Origin: Streptosporangium sp. NBC_01495
Lineage (GTDB): Bacteria > Actinomycetota > Actinomycetes > Streptosporangiales > Streptosporangiaceae
Direction: 5' to 3'
DNA: 64,000 bases
NCBI RefSeq assembly: GCF_036250735.1
Contig: NZ_CP109430.1
Coordinates: 6,262,001 to 6,326,000, forward strand
Shown here: in pieces, positions 46,787 through 55,208 of the stretch
How the letters are laid out: the number at the start of each line of letters is the position of its first letter
Position numbering within the stretch: the stretch's first letter is position 1
The notes under the pieces: model-generated
Databases searched by the model: none
Seen by the model: the letters and a program-made list of their open reading frames with translations, nothing else
What the model was told of the DNA's origin: nothing
Made by a program: the position numbers and the translations under genes

Positions 46787-48334
46787 TTACGACAGGGGGC
46801 CGGTGATCGTCTCGGCTGCGGCGACGACCGCGTTGGCCGCGACGAGCTGGACCACCGTCTCGATCTCCGGCGCGAGGAAGCGGTCGGGGCCGGGGCCGGG
46901 GACGGACTGGCGCAGGACGTCCACCACGGCCCCGGTCGCCGGGGCGGGCCGCAGCGGGGCGCGCAGGTCCAGGGCCCGCGCGGCGGTGAGGACCTCCACC
47001 GCGAGCACCCGGGTGAGACCGTCCACCGAGCGGCGCAGCTTGCGCGCGGCCGACCACCCCATGGAGACGTGATCCTCCTGCATGGCGGAGCTCGGGATGG
47101 AGTCGACGCTCGCGGGCACGGCCAGGCGCTTGAGCTCGGAGACCACCGCCGCCTGGGTGTACTGGGCGATCATGTGACCGGAGTCGACGCCGGGGTCGTC
47201 CGCGAGGAAGGCGGGCAGGCCGTGGTTGCGGGCCACGTCCAGCATGCGGTCGGTGCGGCGCTCGGAGATGCTCGCCATGTCGGCGACCGCGATGGCCAGG
47301 AAGTCGAGCACGTAGCCGACGGGGGCCCCGTGGAAGTTGCCGTTGGACTCCACCCGGCCGTCGGCCAGGACCACCGGGTTGTCGATCGCGGAGGCGAGCT
47401 CCCGCCCGGCCACCAGGGCGGCGTGCGCCAGGGTGTCGCGAGCGGCCCCGGCGACCTGCGGGGCGCACCTGAGGGAGTACGCGTCCTGGACGCGGGTGCA
47501 GGTGCCGTCCCGGTGGGACTCCATGATCTGCGAGCCGCCGAGCAGGGCCCTGAGGTTGGCGGCGCTGGCCGCCTGCCCGGGATGCGGGCGCAGGGCCTGC
47601 AGGTCGGCGGCGAAGACGCGGTCGGTGCCGAGGAGCGCCTCCACGCTCATGGCCGCGCTCACGTCGGCGGTCCTGAACAGGCGGGCGAGGTCGTCCATGG
47701 CCAGGATGAGCATGCCGAGCATGCCGTCGGTGCCGTTGATGAGCGCGAGCCCCTCCTTGGCCACCAGCTCCACGGGCTCGATGCCCGCCCGCTTGAGGGC
47801 CTCCGCGGCGTCGGCCCGCTCCCCTGAGGCGTCGCGGACGACGCCCTCACCCATGATCGTGAGGGCCACGTGGGAGAGCGGCGCGAGGTCGCCGGAGCAG
47901 CCGAGGCTCCCGTACTCGTGCACGACGGGGGTGATCCGCGCGTTGAGCAGGCTCTCCAGCACCTTGGCCGTCTTGGGGCGCACACCGGTGTGGCCGGTGG
48001 CCAGGGTGTGCAGGCGCAGCAGCATCATCGCCCGGGTGACCTCGATCTCGACCTCGGGGCCCGACCCGGCGGCGTGCGAGCGTACGAGGGATCGCTGCAG
48101 CTGGGCGCGGAGCGAGGGGTCGATGTGACGGGTGGCCAGGGCGCCGAACCCGGTCGAGACGCCGTAGGCGGGGGTGGGGCTCTCGGCCAGCTCGTCCACG
48201 CGGGTGCGGGCCGCCGCCATGGCGGCCACGGCGTCGTCGCCGAGGCGTACGGGGGCGCCGTGCCTGGCGACCCTGACGACCTCCTCGAAGCTCAGCGGCT
48301 CCGGCCCGATGTTCACGACCTCGTTGTCGCGCAT
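46787..48334 (-). CDS. hutH: Histidine ammonia-lyase
   Basis: 515 residues. The MIO prosthetic group precursor occurs as Cys136-Ser137-Gly138 in GSLGCSGDLAPLSH; this CSG form also occurs in Streptomyces HutH, so it is not a defect. AYGVSTGFG (Tyr57 region) and QEDHVSMGW are further active-site motifs. The enzyme deaminates histidine to urocanate. No other hut genes are adjacent. Start ATG 48334. Confidence 0.96.
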   Translation of the reverse strand: MRDNEVVNIGPEPLSFEEVVRVARHGAPVRLGDDAVAAMAAARTRVDELAESPTPAYGVSTGFGALATRHIDPSLRAQLQRSLVRSHAAGSGPEVEIEVTRAMMLLRLHTLATGHTGVRPKTAKVLESLLNARITPVVHEYGSLGCSGDLAPLSHVALTIMGEGVVRDASGERADAAEALKRAGIEPVELVAKEGLALINGTDGMLGMLILAMDDLARLFRTADVSAAMSVEALLGTDRVFAADLQALRPHPGQAASAANLRALLGGSQIMESHRDGTCTRVQDAYSLRCAPQVAGAARDTLAHAALVAGRELASAIDNPVVLADGRVESNGNFHGAPVGYVLDFLAIAVADMASISERRTDRMLDVARNHGLPAFLADDPGVDSGHMIAQYTQAAVVSELKRLAVPASVDSIPSSAMQEDHVSMGWSAARKLRRSVDGLTRVLAVEVLTAARALDLRAPLRPAPATGAVVDVLRQSVPGPGPDRFLAPEIETVVQLVAANAVVAAAETITGPLS

Positions 48335-48486
48335 GCTGTCAACTCTCTCGCGTAGGGTGAGTCGTGGTAACTGGTGAAACCATAGCTGGCTCCTTACATC
48401 TCAAGATACCGGCCGTATTCGGTTTGGGGAGTCGCCGGGTATTCGCTAGAGTTCTCACAGTGAGTCCGGGCCGGTCCCGGAGGCAC

Positions 48487-48558
48487 GCGGAAGTGGCTCA
48501 GTGGTAGAGCATCACCTTGCCAAGGTGAGGGTCGCGGGTTCGAATCCCGTCTTCCGCT
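48487..48558 (+). tRNA. tRNA-Gly (GCC)
   Basis: 72 nt: acceptor GCGGAAG/CTTCCGC, D-arm GCTC/GAGC, anticodon stem TCACC/GGTGA with loop TTGCCAA (GCC), T-arm GCGGG-TTCGAAT-CCCGT. No encoded CCA. Confidence 0.97.
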
Positions 48559-48585
48559 CGGGAAAGGGGCGTCAGCCCCCCACTC

Positions 48586-48656
48586 GGTGGAGTGGCCGAG
48601 AGGCGAGGCAACGGCCTGCAAAGCCGTCTACACGGGTTCAAATCCCGTCTCCACCT
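48586..48656 (+). tRNA. tRNA-Cys (GCA)
   Basis: 71 nt: acceptor GGTGGAG/CTCCACC, anticodon stem ACGGC/GCCGT with loop CTGCAAA (GCA), T-arm ACGGG-TTCAAAT-CCCGT. 27 nt after tRNA-Gly, one transcript. Confidence 0.97.
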
Positions 48657-48670
48657 CTGGTTTTCAGCGA

Positions 48671-48745
48671 GGACGATTAGCTCAGCGGGAGAGCGCTTCC
48701 CTGACACGGAAGAGGTCACAGGTTCAATCCCTGTATCGTCCACCA
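48671..48745 (+). tRNA. tRNA-Val (GAC), with encoded CCA; host of an element attachment site
   Basis: Acceptor GGACGAT/ATCGTCC, anticodon stem CTTCC/GGAAG with loop CTGACAC (GAC), T-arm ACAGG-TTCAATC-CCTGT, discriminator A and CCA encoded at 48743-48745. Its last 18 nt recur at 54234-54251, marking it as the integration target. Confidence 0.96.
48728..48745 (+). repeat. attL core in the tRNA-Val 3' end
   Basis: TCCCTGTATCGTCCACCA, the T-arm and acceptor end, identical to the copy at 54234-54251. Confidence 0.8.
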
Positions 48746-48860
48746 CCGCCCATAGCTATGGGCTGACCAGGTCAAACGGCCGCCAAAGTCCCAGCTCAGG
48801 GGCCTTGGCGGCCTTCTGGCTTCTCTGGATGATGTCCGTTGTTCCGGGTTGTTTCCCGTC
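48746..48860. repeat. tRNA-Val downstream flank, copy 1 (inside element), with terminator stem
   Basis: From about 48776 onward this flank matches 54274-54345 at about 80%: both read ACGGCCG-CAAAG-CCC... CTTGGCGG-CTTCT...GATG-CCGTTG. GGCCGCCAA (48778-48786) pairs with TTGGCGGCC (48805-48813), a tRNA-operon terminator. Confidence 0.65.
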
Positions 48861-48930
48861 TCGGTGCTGACGTTGTGCTGACCTCAGACATCCGCCCCCA
48901 TCGCACCAGCCATGTCCGAGAAGTCCTAAC

Positions 48931-49104
48931 CCACCCCTCGGCCTGGCGCACCCAGGCGCGTACCGCGGTCTCGGTCAGATCGAAGTCCGCGGCCACCTGC
49001 CTGATCGACCGGTCACCCCGCCGGCACAACTCAACGATCTCAGCCTTGAACTCCGGCGTGAACGAACGGCGAGGCCGAGGCTTCTTCTTCCCCATGCTCT
49101 CCAT
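48931..49104 (-). mobile_element. IS3-family orfA transposase fragment
   Basis: MESMGKKKPRPRRSFTPEFK then IVELCRRGDRSIRQVA ... FDLTETAVRAWVRQAE is the first ~60 residues of an IS3/IS911-type OrfA helix-turn-helix protein. Similarity ends near 48931 and there is no OrfB, so it is a decayed copy with an unrelated continuation to 48796. Confidence 0.85.
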
Positions 49105-49298
49105 GATGGACATCCTTCCGGGGACGAACCCCTGATCTCGGATGTCCGTCAAACCGGACCAGGCTCAGGTGTAGACGACCCGGCTGGAGATCCGCTCGAC
49201 CATGATCCTCACCGTAGCCAATGGAAGGTTCCAGGTAATCGGACGCCGTAATAAACCGGTCAGTACGGCACGTTTCTCCCAGGGAACATATACGACAT

Positions 49299-49316
49299 AT
49301 CACCGTAACGGGTGAT
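49299..49316. promoter_or_regulatory. Inverted repeat ATCACC-N6-GGTGAT upstream of the amidase
   Basis: A 6-bp dyad, 44-61 bp before GTG 49360, in an AT-rich stretch (GAACATATACGACATAT at 49284-49300). Possible operator. Confidence 0.3.
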
Positions 49317-49359
49317 CTATAGCGTCATGCGCAATACCGGGGTCCTCAAGGAGCACGTG

Positions 49360-52300
49360 GTGCGCAAAGTCCTGATCTCCCTCATCTCCCTCTCCCTCAC
49401 TCTCGTCGCCGTGCAACCCCAGCAGGCCAACGCCAAGGTCGCACTCGACCTTGAGACGTTGACCGGCGCCGAGGCCAGCTCCCTCATGGCCGCCGGCAAG
49501 CTGACCTCGGTCGACCTGACCAAGGCGTACATCGACCGGATCACCGCGCTGAACAAGCGCGGGCCCGGCCTGAACGCCGTCACGGACCTCAACCCCAACG
49601 CGTTAAAGGAGGCCGAGGCGTACGACCGCCTGCGTAAGAAGGGCAAGTCGCTCGGCCCGGCCATGGGGCTGCCGATCCTGCTCAAGGATTTGATCGACGT
49701 CGAGGGCATGCCCACGACGGCGAACAACTGGTCGCTGCGCCAGTCCTTCCCGGCCTCCGACGCCGGCATCACCAAGAAGCTGAAGGAACGCGGCGTCGTG
49801 ATCCTCGGCAAGGTGGGGCTGTCGGAGTACGCCAACAGCTTCGGCTCGCAACCCTCCGGGTTCGGCAACTACGGCGGCCAGGTCATCAACGGCATCGACG
49901 CCGACCAGAACCCCTCCGGGTCGTCGTCGGGCACCGGCGCGGCCATGGCCGCGGCGCTGTCGACGCTGGGCATCGGGACCGAGACCTCCGGTTCCATCAT
50001 CTCGCCGTCGAACACGCAGTCGCTCGTGGGTCTGCGGCCGACCGTGGGTCTCGTGCCCGGTTACGGCATCGCGCCCATCTCGGCCTCGCAGGACATCGCC
50101 GGTCCGATGGTCCGCACGGTCTCCGACGCCGCGCTCACACTGGCCTCGATCGCCGGGCCCGACCCGGTGGCCGACGCCGGGTACAAGGCCATGTTCGGCG
50201 ACGACTACATCGCCAAGGGCATCATCCCGCCGCTCCCCGCGACGCTGCCCGACTACACCAAGGCCATCGATCTCGACTTCGTGCGCGGCAAGAAGATCGG
50301 GTACAACGGCACCCTCACCGAGGGCAGTCCGCTCAAGATCGCGTACGACGCCCTGACCGCCGCCGGCGCCATCCTGGTGCCCCGCCCGCAGGCGACGATC
50401 CCCTCGCTGCCCGCGCTGCCCAGCGGCTATGAGCAGCACAAGAGCATCGACTCCTACTACGAGCGGCTCGGCCCGCAGGCGCCGATCAACTCGCTGGTCG
50501 AAGAGGTGCAGGTCAACCAGGCCGAAGCTCACCAGGCGCTCAAGTTCGGCAACGTCAACCACCTGAACTCGTCGCAGGCGGACGTGACCCCGGGTGGGGC
50601 CAACGAGCAGGCGTACCGGACGAATCTCGCGATCCGTAAGGCCGCCTGGCACAAGGCCATCGACGACATGGTGACGTACACCAACTCGGACCCGGCGCAG
50701 CCGGCCGACCCGGTGATCGCCATCCTGGGCAGCGCGCCGAGCGCCCCGCAGGCCGGTTACCCGTCGATCACGATCCCGATGGGCTACACCGCGACCCAGC
50801 GGCGCGCCCAGAACGCGCAGGTCCACGGCAACGCCTACAGCGAGTTCAACCTGCTCGGCGTCGCCTACGTCATCGAGCAGGCCACCAAGCTGCGCCAGCC
50901 GGCCAGCCTCGTGAACCCGAGCATGTACCGCTGCGCGAAGACGACCCCGGCTCCGCCGTTCGCCGAGCGCGGCGCCTGCAACCCCGACTACGACGCCGTC
51001 CTCAAGGTGACCGGCTACGACTCCCGGCCGCTCGGTTTCTCGCTGGAGACCGAGACGGCGCAGAGCCTGATCCAGAAGCTGAACAAGGACGAGGTCTCGG
51101 CCGAGGAGCTCACCCGCGCCTACCTCGACCGCATCGCGCTGACCAACGCCGAGGGCCCGGCCACCCAGGCCGTCCGCGAGATCAACGCCGACGCGATCAA
51201 GGAAGCCCGCAAGCTCGACCAGGAGCGGTGGAAGTACCGCACCGGCGAGCCCACCAGCCCGAACGACACGCGCCCGCTGCGTCCCGCCCTCTGGGGCCTG
51301 CCGGTGCTGGTCAACGACACCATCGACGCCAAGTCGCTGTCGACCACGGGCGGCTCGATCGCCCTCCAGGGTCTCAAGCCGGCCAACGACTCCGCCCTCG
51401 TGGCGAAGCTGAAGGCCGCCGGCGCGATCGTGCTCGGCAAGACCAACGTCACCGAGCTGAACGGCGTCTTCGACGCCAACCTGCCGAAGGGCTACTCCTC
51501 GCTCGGCGGCCAGGTCCTGCTCCCGAACGACACCGACAAGACCCCGGCGGGTTCGTCGGCCGGCGCCGCGGCGGCCACCGCCTCGGGTCTGGCCGCGATC
51601 ACGATCGGCATGGAGACCTCACTCGACTCGGCGCAGCTCCTCGCCCCGGCCGACGCGGCCGGTGTGGTGGGCCTCAAGCCGACCGTCGGCCTGGTCAGCA
51701 CGACCGGTGTGCTCCCTGCGGCCAAGTCGCAGGACGCCCCCGGCCCGATCACCCGCAGCGTCGGCGACGCCGCGACGATCCTCAACGTGATCGCCGACCC
51801 GGCGAGCCCGGTCGACTACACGAAGGACCTCAAGGCCGACGCTCTCGCGGGCAAGAAGATCGCCGTGGTGTCCAGCACGAGCGCCCCCTACCAGGAGGCG
51901 ATCGCCAAGCTCCAGGGCCTCGGCGCGACCGTCACCCAGGTCTCGATCGCCACACCGGCCGCAACCGACAGCGTCGTCGCCACCGAGTTCAAGCGTGACC
52001 TGAACGCCTACCTCGGCGCGGCCAAGCCCGGCACGACGCTGCAGAGCATCATCGACTACAACAACGCCAACCCGGTCGAGGGCCTGAAGTACCAGCAGGG
52101 TCAACTGCTGGCCGCCCAGGCGATCGACCTGTCCGACCCCGCGACGAACGCCAAGTACACGGCCGACCTGGAGGCCGGCAAGGCCGCCAACAAGGCCGTC
52201 CTGAACAGCGTCCTGAGCGGGTATGACCTGATCCTGGTCCCGAGCGGCAGCAACGTGATCGGCTACGCCGACCGCGCCGGCTACCCCGCGCTCACCATCC

Positions 52301-52545
52301 CCGCCGGGTATGGCGCGCAGCAGAGCTCGTCGGGCCGCAACCCCATCGGTGTGACGCTGATCGGCGGCGCCTTCTCGGAGGCGAAGCTGCTGGCCGGCGG
52401 CTACGCGCTGGAGCAGGCGATCGACGACCGCCTCGCCCCCAGCTACACCAACCCCAGCATGTGGCGCTGCGTCCCGGAGAGCACCTTCTTCACGGGCGAG
52501 TTCTGCCTGCCGGGCGACCGCCTGGCCCCTCGTTACAAGGGCTAA
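49360..52545 (+). CDS. Secreted amidase with two tandem amidase-signature domains, second degenerate
   Basis: 1061 residues from GTG 49360 (AAGGAG 6 nt upstream). Signal peptide about 1-26 (ending NANA-type QQANA). Domain 1 (about 30-540) has the full amidase-signature triad: Lys109 in LPILLKDLID, Ser188 in the SGSSSGTG loop, nucleophile Ser212 in GTETSGSI. Domain 2 (about 560-1050) keeps the fold, but the Lys is Asn (LPVLVNDTID) and the nucleophile loop is expanded (METSLDSAQLLAP), so it is probably inactive. Tandem arrangement suggests duplication with one half kept for structure or binding. Cys pairs near both domain ends fit secretion. Followed by a strong terminator. Substrate unknown. 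Confidence 0.85.
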   Translation: MRKVLISLISLSLTLVAVQPQQANAKVALDLETLTGAEASSLMAAGKLTSVDLTKAYIDRITALNKRGPGLNAVTDLNPNALKEAEAYDRLRKKGKSLGPAMGLPILLKDLIDVEGMPTTANNWSLRQSFPASDAGITKKLKERGVVILGKVGLSEYANSFGSQPSGFGNYGGQVINGIDADQNPSGSSSGTGAAMAAALSTLGIGTETSGSIISPSNTQSLVGLRPTVGLVPGYGIAPISASQDIAGPMVRTVSDAALTLASIAGPDPVADAGYKAMFGDDYIAKGIIPPLPATLPDYTKAIDLDFVRGKKIGYNGTLTEGSPLKIAYDALTAAGAILVPRPQATIPSLPALPSGYEQHKSIDSYYERLGPQAPINSLVEEVQVNQAEAHQALKFGNVNHLNSSQADVTPGGANEQAYRTNLAIRKAAWHKAIDDMVTYTNSDPAQPADPVIAILGSAPSAPQAGYPSITIPMGYTATQRRAQNAQVHGNAYSEFNLLGVAYVIEQATKLRQPASLVNPSMYRCAKTTPAPPFAERGACNPDYDAVLKVTGYDSRPLGFSLETETAQSLIQKLNKDEVSAEELTRAYLDRIALTNAEGPATQAVREINADAIKEARKLDQERWKYRTGEPTSPNDTRPLRPALWGLPVLVNDTIDAKSLSTTGGSIALQGLKPANDSALVAKLKAAGAIVLGKTNVTELNGVFDANLPKGYSSLGGQVLLPNDTDKTPAGSSAGAAAATASGLAAITIGMETSLDSAQLLAPADAAGVVGLKPTVGLVSTTGVLPAAKSQDAPGPITRSVGDAATILNVIADPASPVDYTKDLKADALAGKKIAVVSSTSAPYQEAIAKLQGLGATVTQVSIATPAATDSVVATEFKRDLNAYLGAAKPGTTLQSIIDYNNANPVEGLKYQQGQLLAAQAIDLSDPATNAKYTADLEAGKAANKAVLNSVLSGYDLILVPSGSNVIGYADRAGYPALTIPAGYGAQQSSSGRNPIGVTLIGGAFSEAKLLAGGYALEQAIDDRLAPSYTNPSMWRCVPESTFFTGEFCLPGDRLAPRYKG

Positions 52546-52560
52546 CCACTAGTTGAAGAG

Positions 52561-52592
52561 AAGGGCCCGCGGTCTCCCCCGCGGGCCCTTTT
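52561..52592 (+). terminator. Intrinsic terminator of the amidase gene
   Basis: AAGGGCCCGCGG/CCGCGGGCCCTT stem, 6-nt loop, T-run at the end (52589-52592). Confidence 0.93.
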
Positions 52593-52665
52593 CTCGTTGC
52601 GGGGGTACGACCTGAGCTGCCCGTCTACTGCCTGACCTGGGCCGGGGTCGGCCCTCCGCAGGGAG

Positions 52666-52992
52666 GGGTTCGACCTGGTAGGAGTCGGTACTGCGGTTGA
52701 CATCCAGCGGCAAGATGGCCACGCCTCGGCGGCGGGCATCGGCCAAGATCAGTCTTTTGGGGTACTGGCCAGGGTCATGTGTGAGAAGCCCGGCGTAGAA
52801 AGCGGCCGGATGGTGGGTCTTCAGCCACGCCGACTGCAAGGTGGGCTGGGCGAACGCCGCGGCGTGCGCCTTGGCGAACCCGAACGCACCGAACGCGGCG
52901 AGCGTTCGCCAGACCTCGTCGACGACCGCGCTCTCGTAGCCGCGCGCGGTGGCCGCGGCGCTGAACCAGGCGCCCGGGCCAGGCGGCAGATC
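52666..52992 (-). pseudogene. Fragment of dnaE2 (error-prone DNA polymerase III alpha)
   Basis: About 109 residues, including AAFGAFGFAKAHAAAFA, QSAWLKTHHPAAFYAGLL and YPKRLILADARRRGVAILPLDVN, are characteristic of the helix-hairpin region of DnaE-type polymerases, closest in style to DnaE2. Nothing before or after continues the protein: the IS630 fragment abuts the N-side and the frame is lost downstream. It is a scrap, not a gene. Confidence 0.85.
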
Positions 52993-53012
52993 CGCGGCAA
53001 GAGCACCGTCAT

Positions 53013-53450
53013 CCACCGGATGACGGCCGCCGGGTCGCGCCGCAACGCCTGATAGGCCGGGCGCTGCGGCGACAGGCCCAGCCCGCGCAAAAGCCGACCG
53101 GCCGCCGCCACCGACACCCCGATGCCGAACCAGGCCGCGATCACCATCGCCACCAGCGCCCGCGTCCACAACGCCACGGCCACCCCCAGCACCTGACGGG
53201 GGGTGACATCACGCACCACCGCCTTGACGGTCTGCTCCTGCCCGGCCGTCAACCGCCGCGGCCGGCCCGGCGCCTTCTTGATCCGCAGCGCCTCGACACC
53301 GCCCGCCCGCGCCTGGCGCTTCCACCGGAACACCGACTCACGGCCCACCCCCAGCGCGTCGGCCACCCGATCCGGTGACATGCCCCCCTCCAGCAACCGG
53401 AGGACGAAGACCTTCTCCTCGAACGTCGCTCTGCGACCTTTTCTGGCCAT
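53013..53450 (-). mobile_element. Truncated IS630-family transposase
   Basis: From ATG 53450, MARKGRRATFEEKVFVLRLL, a helix-turn-helix (SPDRVADALGVGRESVFRWKRQ), a GRPRRLTAGQEQTVKAVV linker and RLLRGLGLSPQRPAYQALRRDPAAV make the N-terminal ~146 residues of an IS630 transposase. The DDE domain is missing; the frame runs straight into the dnaE2 scrap, indicating a deletion or recombination. Confidence 0.85.
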
Positions 53451-53509
53451 ACCCCCAGCATGCGCCCGCCAGAGCTCGATCTCCCACCGCCACCCAGCAC
53501 GTACCAAAA

Positions 53510-54167
53510 CTTATGATCGGCTCAGTATCACCCTCCCCAAGAAGCCGCCGCACAAGGAGCGGGTAGTGGCCATCTGGGAACAGATCGTGCGCCTGGTCGA
53601 GGCCATGCCGGAAAACCTGAGACTGCCCACCCTCGTCATGGGCTACACCGGCGCCAGAATCGGCGAAGTCCTGGGACTGACCCCCACCGCTCTCAGCGAG
53701 GATGACAACATCCTCACCCTGTCCGGCTCCTACACCCGAAAGCACGGCGGCCAGAAAGGCTCCCTCAAGCACCGCCGGGACGGCGAGGACCGCCCGGTCC
53801 CCCTGCCCGATTTCCTCCGCGATGCCATCAAGAGCCACATCAAGGACTACGGGATCAAGGAAGACGGCTATCTGTTCCCCGGCACCCGAGCCAAGGTCAT
53901 CAACGATGACGCCTACCGCAAGCACTTCAAGGCCGCCTCAAGACGGTCGGACTACCCGCCGACTTCCGCACCCACGACCTGAGGCACAACTTCACCTTCA
54001 ACCAACTCGCCGACGGGGTGAACCTGACCGACGTGGCCATGATGGTCGGACACGGCGACTTCCGGACCACCGTCCGCTACACCCACCGCGTCAAGGCCAA
54101 GTGGACCCAGCACGCCAAGACGATGGAGGCCACCTATGCGGCTGCGAGCACCAAGACGGCGTGCTGA
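53510..54167 (+). pseudogene. Tyrosine recombinase (integrase), N-terminus lost and frameshifted
   Basis: The catalytic half of a phage/element integrase: box I GYTGARIGEVLGL (Arg), then after a frameshift near 53935-53950 HDLRHNFTFNQLADG (H-X-L-R-H), and MVGHGDFRTTVRYTH with the His and Tyr nucleophile. The N-terminal arm-binding and core-binding domains are replaced by the IS630 fragment. One base inserted or lost breaks the gene, so it should be inactive. It ends 66 bp before attR, the usual position of an integrase beside its attachment site. Confidence 0.9.
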
Positions 54168-54200
54168 CTATGTGCTGACTGCCCAGCGCGGCAACCCTGG

Positions 54201-54234
54201 CGAAATAGGAGATTTTGCCCCGAAATGAGAGATT
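54201..54234. repeat. Direct repeats next to attR
   Basis: CGAAATAGGAGATT (54201-54214) and CGAAATGAGAGATT (54221-54234), 12 of 14 identical and 20 nt apart, possibly integrase arm sites. Confidence 0.5.
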
Positions 54235-54251
54235 CCCTGTATCGTCCACCA
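54234..54251 (+). repeat. attR core, exact copy of the tRNA-Val 3' end
   Basis: TCCCTGTATCGTCCACCA, 18 of 18 identical to attL; the rest of the tRNA is absent. Confidence 0.8.
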
Positions 54252-54460
54252 TCCATCGTGGATCGAACGGAACGGCCGTCAAAGCCCCGCCTCAGGGACC
54301 TTGGCGGTCTTCTACTTTCTCCGGTTGATGGCCGTTGCTCCCGTCCCGGTGCCGACCCCGTGATGGTCTCGCCCCCAAGGACCCTCGTGACTACCTCCCT
54401 ACCTGCGTTCAGGCTCGCATGTACGCAAGGAGCCGCAAACCCCAGAGGTAGGAGACCACC
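54252..54460. repeat. Flank after attR, copy 2 of the tRNA downstream region
   Basis: 54274-54345 repeats the attL flank (see 48746-48860), including the CAAAGCCCC ... CTTGGCGGTCTTCT stem. The rest shows no gene. Confidence 0.6.
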
Positions 54461-54711
54461 GTGGCGATAACGTTCTACGGCAAGGACCCGACCAATCCTG
54501 GCAACAACTGTCCGGCCGTGTTCCGGGACGAGTCAACGGGTGACTTCTTCTTCCAGGGGAGACCGTTGTCGACCCAGAGACCCTGGCGAGGGTCGCAGCC
54601 GACAGCCCCATCCTGGACACGGAGTCAGTGGTGCGACTCCCCGAGCGCATGATCGAGATCATCCTGGAGGCATGCCGTGACAGAGTTCGGCGACCTGCTG
54701 GCGAAGTGTGA
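54461..54711 (+). pseudogene. Small uncharacterised protein broken by a one-base deletion
   Basis: Starts GTG 54461 with GGAG upstream: VAITFYGKDPTNPGNNCP. After TGDFFFQG the frame fails. One base missing from a G run (54556-54559) would join it to ETVVDPETLARVAADSPIL ... VVRLPERMIEII, which continues the family pattern I know from actinobacterial proteins of ~75-80 residues. The stop would overlap the next gene by 35 bp. Either a real frameshift or a sequencing error in a G run. Confidence 0.65.
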
Positions 54712-55189
54712 GCGCACAGCTTTCAAGCTGGAGTTCCGGGACCAGTACATGACCGGCGATCCCGGCTACCTTGCCTGGGAAGCCGGAGATCTCACCGAGG
54801 CGGTACGGCTGTATTCAGAGTGGACCGCCACCGCCCGTACGGCGATCGCGCGGGGGGTGGACATGCGGAGAGTCCGCGTCGTGTCCGAGCCGGTGAGCAC
54901 CTACATCGCCTTCGAGCACGCCGTGACGCCGGGGGTGAACCTGGCGGCCGGCGAGGCGATCAGGTGGCTCCCGAGGCGCCTGGCCTCAGATCTGGCCCTT
55001 CCGGGAAACGACGTGTGGATCTTCGATGGCCGCATGGTGCAGTTCTGCCACTTCGCGGGCGACGGCGCGTGGGTCTTCAATGATGAGACCGATGATCCGG
55101 CAATCGTGACGTTGTGTTCATCGGCGTTCGCGGCTGCCTGGGATCGCGCCACCGACCACGAGGAGTATCGGATCCAGTCGTCCTGCTGA
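54677..55189 (+). CDS. DUF6879-like protein
   Basis: 170 residues from GTG 54677. LEFRDQYMTGDPGYLAWEAG, VRVVSEPVSTYIAFEHAVTPGVNLAAGEAIRWLPR and a WIFDGRMVQFCHF stretch near the end match the DUF6879 type of protein that is usually found next to XRE/DUF5753 regulators in actinobacteria. No catalytic motif is known. It lies in a unit with the small upstream gene and the regulator, and may be their partner protein. Confidence 0.72.
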   Translation: MTEFGDLLAKCERTAFKLEFRDQYMTGDPGYLAWEAGDLTEAVRLYSEWTATARTAIARGVDMRRVRVVSEPVSTYIAFEHAVTPGVNLAAGEAIRWLPRRLASDLALPGNDVWIFDGRMVQFCHFAGDGAWVFNDETDDPAIVTLCSSAFAAAWDRATDHEEYRIQSSC

Positions 55190-55208
55190 TCACGACTCGC
55201 ACACGCTC

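Noticed and set aside
47902..47945. Cys-Ser-Gly instead of Ala-Ser-Gly in HutH
   Set aside because: This form is known in Streptomyces histidine ammonia-lyases, so not unusual for the lineage.
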